From NCBI GenBank assembly GCA_029264225.1, contig JARICB010000018.1, positions 1-5,173 on the forward strand: 5,173 nucleotides of DNA. The letters run 5' to 3'. Made by a program: the position numbers and the translations under genes. Every line of letters starts with the position of its first letter. The first letter of the stretch is position 1. Shown here piece after piece: positions 5,018-5,173 of the stretch. Below the pieces are notes generated by a model. The model had not been told where the DNA came from and ran no database searches. It saw nothing but the letters and a program-made list of their open reading frames with translations. The DNA is from Nocardioides sp. (GTDB lineage: Bacteria > Actinomycetota > Actinomycetes > Propionibacteriales > Nocardioidaceae).

Positions 5018-5173
5018 TCAGCGCAGGGCGTACGTCGCGACCGAGACGCCGACGTAATGGGTAACGAAAGCAAGGATGGTGAAGGTGTGGAAGACCTCAT
5101 GGAATCCGAACCACTGCGGCCACGGGTTGGGTCGTTTGGTGCCGTAGACGATCCCGCCAAGCGTGTAGAGAGC
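5018..5173 (-). CDS. PAQR / hemolysin III family membrane protein, C-terminal end (cut by the right edge)
   Basis: The last 52 residues of a minus-strand gene are visible, ending with TGA at 5020-5018. They carry the C-terminal signature of the PAQR (YqfA/hemolysin III) family: a Gly-Gly helix end, YGTKRPNPWP, then GFHEVFHTFTILAFVTHY. The HExxH-like HEVFH pair of histidines belongs to the conserved metal-binding and putative catalytic set, and the final helix is the last transmembrane segment. Bacterial members are polytopic inner-membrane proteins of about 200-230 residues with a proposed lipid hydrolase role that is not settled. The gene converges on the DUF1353 gene with 24 bp between stop codons; I saw no clear terminator in that gap. 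Confidence 0.88.
   Translation of the reverse strand, partial: ALYTLGGIVYGTKRPNPWPQWFGFHEVFHTFTILAFVTHYVGVSVATYALR

Overview
The window reads as chromosomal DNA of a high-G+C actinobacterium (Actinomycetota). The base composition is visibly GC-rich, codon third positions are mostly G or C, several starts have no Shine-Dalgarno sequence, and the protein families are common in that phylum. I cannot place it to genus from the sequence alone. Both ends cut through genes.

Left half (1-2680): a divergent regulator/transport locus. On the minus strand a 611-residue YhgE/Pip-family (ABC-2-like) membrane protein (2064 to 229) is followed after 4 bases by a class I SAM-dependent methyltransferase that runs off the left edge, so the two probably share a transcript. 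On the plus strand a TetR-family repressor (2105-2680) diverges from it. The 40 bp between the two ATGs are almost entirely two copies of the same 16-bp palindrome, GGTACG-N4-CGTACC, each abutting one start codon. A TANNNT -10-like box sits inside each copy, 8 bases before its ATG. The simplest reading is that the TetR protein represses both itself and the Pip operon from this twin operator, and that both transcripts are leaderless or nearly so.

Middle (2681-4072): a small SRPBCC-fold protein (2756-3190) with a strong ribosome binding site is followed by two hairpins that probably end its transcript. Then comes about 880 bp with no convincing gene. Its most striking content is four tandem, nearly identical 52-bp units (3613-3820). 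Each unit holds an 8-bp perfect stem and, across unit junctions, a GG-tract motif that could form a two-tier G-quadruplex. Long open frames cross this area but are artefacts of GC-rich, repetitive DNA.

Right end (4073-5173): a 306-residue protein joins a DUF1353 domain to about five membrane helices. It probably starts leaderless from a promoter just upstream. It converges on the C-terminal end of a PAQR/hemolysin III membrane protein on the minus strand, with 24 bp between the stop codons.

No mobile element, CRISPR array, tRNA or rRNA was recognised. The best candidates for something undescribed are the 52-bp hairpin/G-rich array and, at a more conventional level, the mirror-symmetric leaderless operator-promoter and the DUF1353-membrane fusion.
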